From: an uncultured Oscillospiraceae bacterium
GTDB taxonomy: Bacteria > Bacillota > Clostridia > Oscillospirales > Acutalibacteraceae
DNA: 22,927 nt
Reading direction: 5' to 3'
Assembly: GCA_900553525.1 (NCBI GenBank)
Contig: USDZ01000008.1
Location: forward strand, 1-22,927
The notes beneath the pieces were generated by a model. The model made no database searches. It was not told where the DNA came from and was given only the letters and a program-made list of their open reading frames with translations. Position numbers and translations under genes: made by a program. Each line of letters starts with the position of its first letter. The stretch's first letter is position 1. Of the stretch, positions 20,937-22,927 are shown piece by piece.

Positions 20937-21656
20937 ATGCGAACCAAAACTCTTTTCTCTTTGATTTTGCCGGCATTCCTTCTGCTGTCTACAGGCTGCC
21001 ATGGGGGTAAATCCGTGGCGACCAGTTCCGATACCGCATCCGATTTGCCTCCGCTTTTGAGTGGATCGGGTTCGACGGATTCGAAGCGCCCGCCGGAACC
21101 GGTGATCCTGGAAAATTTGCTTCCGGTGGAGACGTATTCCAGTCAACGGGAAGAGGAGATTTCCCATGTGGTTATTCATTTCATGAGCGCACTGGTCACC
21201 AATCCGTCCGACCCTTATGATATGGAGAGCTGCCGAAAAACTCTCCTGGATGGGGGAGTCTCGACCCACTATATAATCGACCGGCAGGGACAGATTTATC
21301 GTCTAATTCCGGAAGAACGGGCCGCCTGGCACGCTGGTAAAGGAACCTGGGGACAGGATGAACGCTATACCAATCGGATGAATCAATACGCCATCGGCAT
21401 TGAACTGCTGGGTATGGGAACACAGGAAGAAATGCGTATATATGTAACGGAAGAAGAGTATGCCTCTCTGAATCCAGATTGGATCGGTTTCACCGACGAG
21501 CAGTATGCCGCCCTTGGGCTTCTGCTCGATGATATTCTTTACCGTTATCCCGCCATACAGCGGGACCGAGCCCATATTCTCGGGCACGACGCATACAATC
21601 CTCAAAAAAACGATCCCGGTGTACTTTTCGAGTGGAAGCGTATCGGGATCATATAA
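20937..21656 (+). CDS. Lipoprotein N-acetylmuramoyl-L-alanine amidase (Amidase_2)
   Basis: This is a secreted, membrane-anchored cell-wall amidase that cleaves the bond between muramic acid and the stem peptide. It has 239 residues. The start ATG follows AGGGGGGAAAG. A lipoprotein signal peptide spans 1-20 with lipobox LSTG and lipidated Cys21. A Ser/Pro-rich linker (22-57) leads to the Amidase_2 domain (about 70-235). Zinc ligands are His81 (VVIHF), His217 (ILGHDAY) and Asp226 (KNDPG). Catalytic Glu156 lies in 'AIGIELLG' and Lys224 is near the ligands, as in the AmpD/PGRP fold. 'GGVSTHYIIDRQGQIYRLI' is the conserved peptidoglycan-facing strand. Its substrate and stage (wall turnover, spore cortex, defence) are not shown. 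It lies tail to tail with the transposase. Confidence 0.93.
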   Translation: MRTKTLFSLILPAFLLLSTGCHGGKSVATSSDTASDLPPLLSGSGSTDSKRPPEPVILENLLPVETYSSQREEEISHVVIHFMSALVTNPSDPYDMESCRKTLLDGGVSTHYIIDRQGQIYRLIPEERAAWHAGKGTWGQDERYTNRMNQYAIGIELLGMGTQEEMRIYVTEEEYASLNPDWIGFTDEQYAALGLLLDDILYRYPAIQRDRAHILGHDAYNPQKNDPGVLFEWKRIGII

Positions 21657-21950
21657 CGATAGACAAAGCAGCGCCTAATAATGATGCAGTGCCGTAGCGA
21701 AGGTTTGAAAAATACGTGGTAAGACAATCGGTACGGTGTCAGGAGCTTAGGGGAAAACGGTAGATGTAAAGAACCGGCAAACCGAAATGAAATAGAGCCT
21801 GGCTGAATCTAATGTGCTTTTAGTTTATTTCAATATTCAATGTGTAAATAATTAACGATCTTATTGCATTTTGCATTGTCAAAAGTATTGTCATCGATTG
21901 TACCCGAGTTGTCGTTTTACAGATATCTTCACTTATTTCCTCCACACCCG
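21657..21950. other. Gene-free stretch with a structured-RNA look and short repeats
   Basis: No credible protein is encoded. The first half (about 21680-21800) is purine-rich with conserved-looking GGTAAGACAATCGG and GAACCGGCAAACCG runs and an 'AGAGCCTGGCTG' end. This faintly recalls domain I of group II introns, but no reverse transcriptase or domain V motif is present. The second half (about 21815-21935) is AT-rich. It holds repeated ATTGTCA at 21875-21881 and 21887-21893, then ATTGTAC (21897) and GTTGTCG (21908), spaced about 10-12 bases apart. It may be relic mobile DNA beside the insertion sequence. Confidence 0.4.
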
Positions 21951-22927
21951 GGTAGTGTCAAGGAATTTTCGCAAATAGGTTTGCAGGGTCCGGGATGAAT
22001 GAAGTCAGCCAGCAATGGAGGCGTCCTCAAGTGCAGCCTCCAGGTGCTTCATGTTCATGTACTTCTTGTTGCCCCACTGGGTGCCGGCCACATGGCGCAG
22101 CCGGGCACAGACCAGCATGAGGGCAGAGTTACCATCCGGGAAACTGCCCACCACACGGGTTCTGCGGCGGATCTCCCGGTTGAGCCGTTCCATGACATTG
22201 TTGGTCCGGATACGAGTCCAGTGTTCACTGGGGAAATCGCAGTAGGTCAACGTTTCCTCAATGCCATCCTCCACTTTTTTAGCGGCCTCCTTCAGCTTCA
22301 TGGAGCGCAGTTCCTCCACCACGGCTTTCGCTTTTTCTCTGGCGGCTTTCTTGCTCTCTTGGGCATGGATCGCCTTGAGCATTTTTGCTACCAGTTTCAC
22401 CTTGGAGCGCGGCGTCACCGAGAACACATTACGGTAAAAGCGGACCGTACACCGCTGGTACTTGGCTTCGGGGAATACTTCTCCCACGGCCTCCAGCATA
22501 CCAAGACACTTGTCTCCAACGATGAGTTTCACGCCGTCCAGACCCCGGCCGCGCAGCCATTGAAAGAAGCTAACCCAGCTTGCCTTGTCCTCCTTCATGC
22601 CCTCTGCGGCACCAAGAACCTCACGGTATCCGTCCTCATTCACCGCAATCGCCACCAGAATGGCCACATTTTCAAACTCTCCGCCCCAATTTCGGCGTAG
22701 ATAGATCCCATCCACATAGACATATGGATAGCGCCCACCTTGCAGGGGACGATTGCGCCAGTCCTCAATGTGGACATATGCCTTTTTGTTCAGTTCACTA
22801 ATGGTGGCGGGAGATACCTTGCTGCCCCACAGTGCCTCCGTAATGTCCTCCACGCGCCGGACGGACACGCCTGCCAGGTACATCTCGATGAGAGCTTCTT
22901 CCACACTGCTTTCCCGGCGACGATACC
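21951..22927 (-). mobile_element. IS256-family insertion sequence, one end and most of the transposase (rest outside window)
   Basis: The transposase gene reads toward lower coordinates. The presumed outer terminus is placed near GGTAGTGTCAAGG at 21951, about 50 bases beyond the stop codon, which is a usual IS256 distance. The terminal inverted repeat cannot be confirmed because the partner end and target duplication are outside the window, so this boundary is approximate. Confidence 0.6.
22005..22925 (-). CDS. IS256-family transposase (Transposase_mut), N-terminus outside window
   Basis: This is a mutator-type DDE transposase that moves the element by cut-and-copy chemistry. The frame is open to the window edge and continues upstream there: the first in-frame residues are 'YRRRESSVEEAL', a normal internal segment of the family. 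The GTG at 22904 is thus not the true start. Counting from that GTG, the DDE residues are Asp65 (YVDGIYL), Asp131 (VGDKCLGM) and Glu239 (NNVMERLNREIRRRTR). 'QRCTVRFYRNVFS' and 'SFPDGNSALMLV' are further family marks. No frameshift or internal stop is seen in the visible part, so the element could be active. Confidence 0.93.
   Translation of the reverse strand, partial: YRRRESSVEEALIEMYLAGVSVRRVEDITEALWGSKVSPATISELNKKAYVHIEDWRNRPLQGGRYPYVYVDGIYLRRNWGGEFENVAILVAIAVNEDGYREVLGAAEGMKEDKASWVSFFQWLRGRGLDGVKLIVGDKCLGMLEAVGEVFPEAKYQRCTVRFYRNVFSVTPRSKVKLVAKMLKAIHAQESKKAAREKAKAVVEELRSMKLKEAAKKVEDGIEETLTYCDFPSEHWTRIRTNNVMERLNREIRRRTRVVGSFPDGNSALMLVCARLRHVAGTQWGNKKYMNMKHLEAALEDASIAG

Noticed and set aside
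21999..22700. A 233-codon open frame on the + strand
   Set aside because: It is antisense to the transposase gene, which carries the intact DDE motifs.
1..22927. CRISPR arrays, tRNA or rRNA genes and phage modules
   Set aside because: No regularly spaced repeats, cloverleaf-like sequences, rRNA signatures or phage structural genes were seen on either strand.

Overview
The window reads as a piece of a Gram-positive anaerobe of the class Clostridia, probably a gut-type Oscillospirales or Ruminococcaceae relative. This is inferred from protein content and gene order, not from any search. Nearly all genes lie on the + strand and are tightly packed. Many start with GTG or TTG and overlap the previous stop codon.

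Region 1 (1-732) holds the 3' part of an RsuA/RluB-type pseudouridine synthase and a short uncharacterised protein. Region 2 (760-4174) is a self-contained operon with a near-consensus promoter, three genes and a strong terminator. It encodes an acyl-CoA carboxyltransferase, a biotin carrier protein and an OadA/5S-type carboxyltransferase. Together these match the three parts of a transcarboxylase; no membrane decarboxylase subunit is present.

Region 3 (4205-18327) is the classic Firmicutes housekeeping cluster yicC(yloC)-remA-gmk-rpoZ-priA-def-fmt-(yugP-like)-rsmB-rlmN-prpC-prkC-rsgA-thiN-(49-aa membrane protein)-spoVM. It covers RNA turnover, matrix/osmotic gene control, GTP supply, RNA polymerase assembly, replication restart, N-terminal formyl processing, rRNA methylation, Ser/Thr signalling, ribosome assembly and thiamine diphosphate formation. 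It ends with a 29-codon spoVM that implies endospore formation. Compared with Bacillus subtilis, coaBC and rpe are absent and a membrane zinc protease is inserted between fmt and rsmB. A second promoter appears to sit across the priA stop codon, upstream of def.

Region 4 (18355-20814) is a TetR-family regulator with a perfect-consensus promoter and an adjacent palindrome, followed by a SufC-like ATPase and a short SufB-like scaffold. These two look like the minimal SMS (SmsC-SmsB) iron-sulfur assembly system. Region 5 (20937-22927) has a lipoprotein N-acetylmuramoyl-L-alanine amidase, then about 300 bp of gene-free DNA with short repeats and a structured-RNA look, and finally an IS256-family transposase on the - strand that runs off the window.

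The most interesting items are the regulator-linked SmsCB pair, the tiny spoVM and its Cys-rich membrane neighbour, the membrane-subunit-free transcarboxylase operon, and the unexplained gene-free stretch beside the insertion sequence. No tRNA, rRNA, CRISPR array or recognisable riboswitch was seen.
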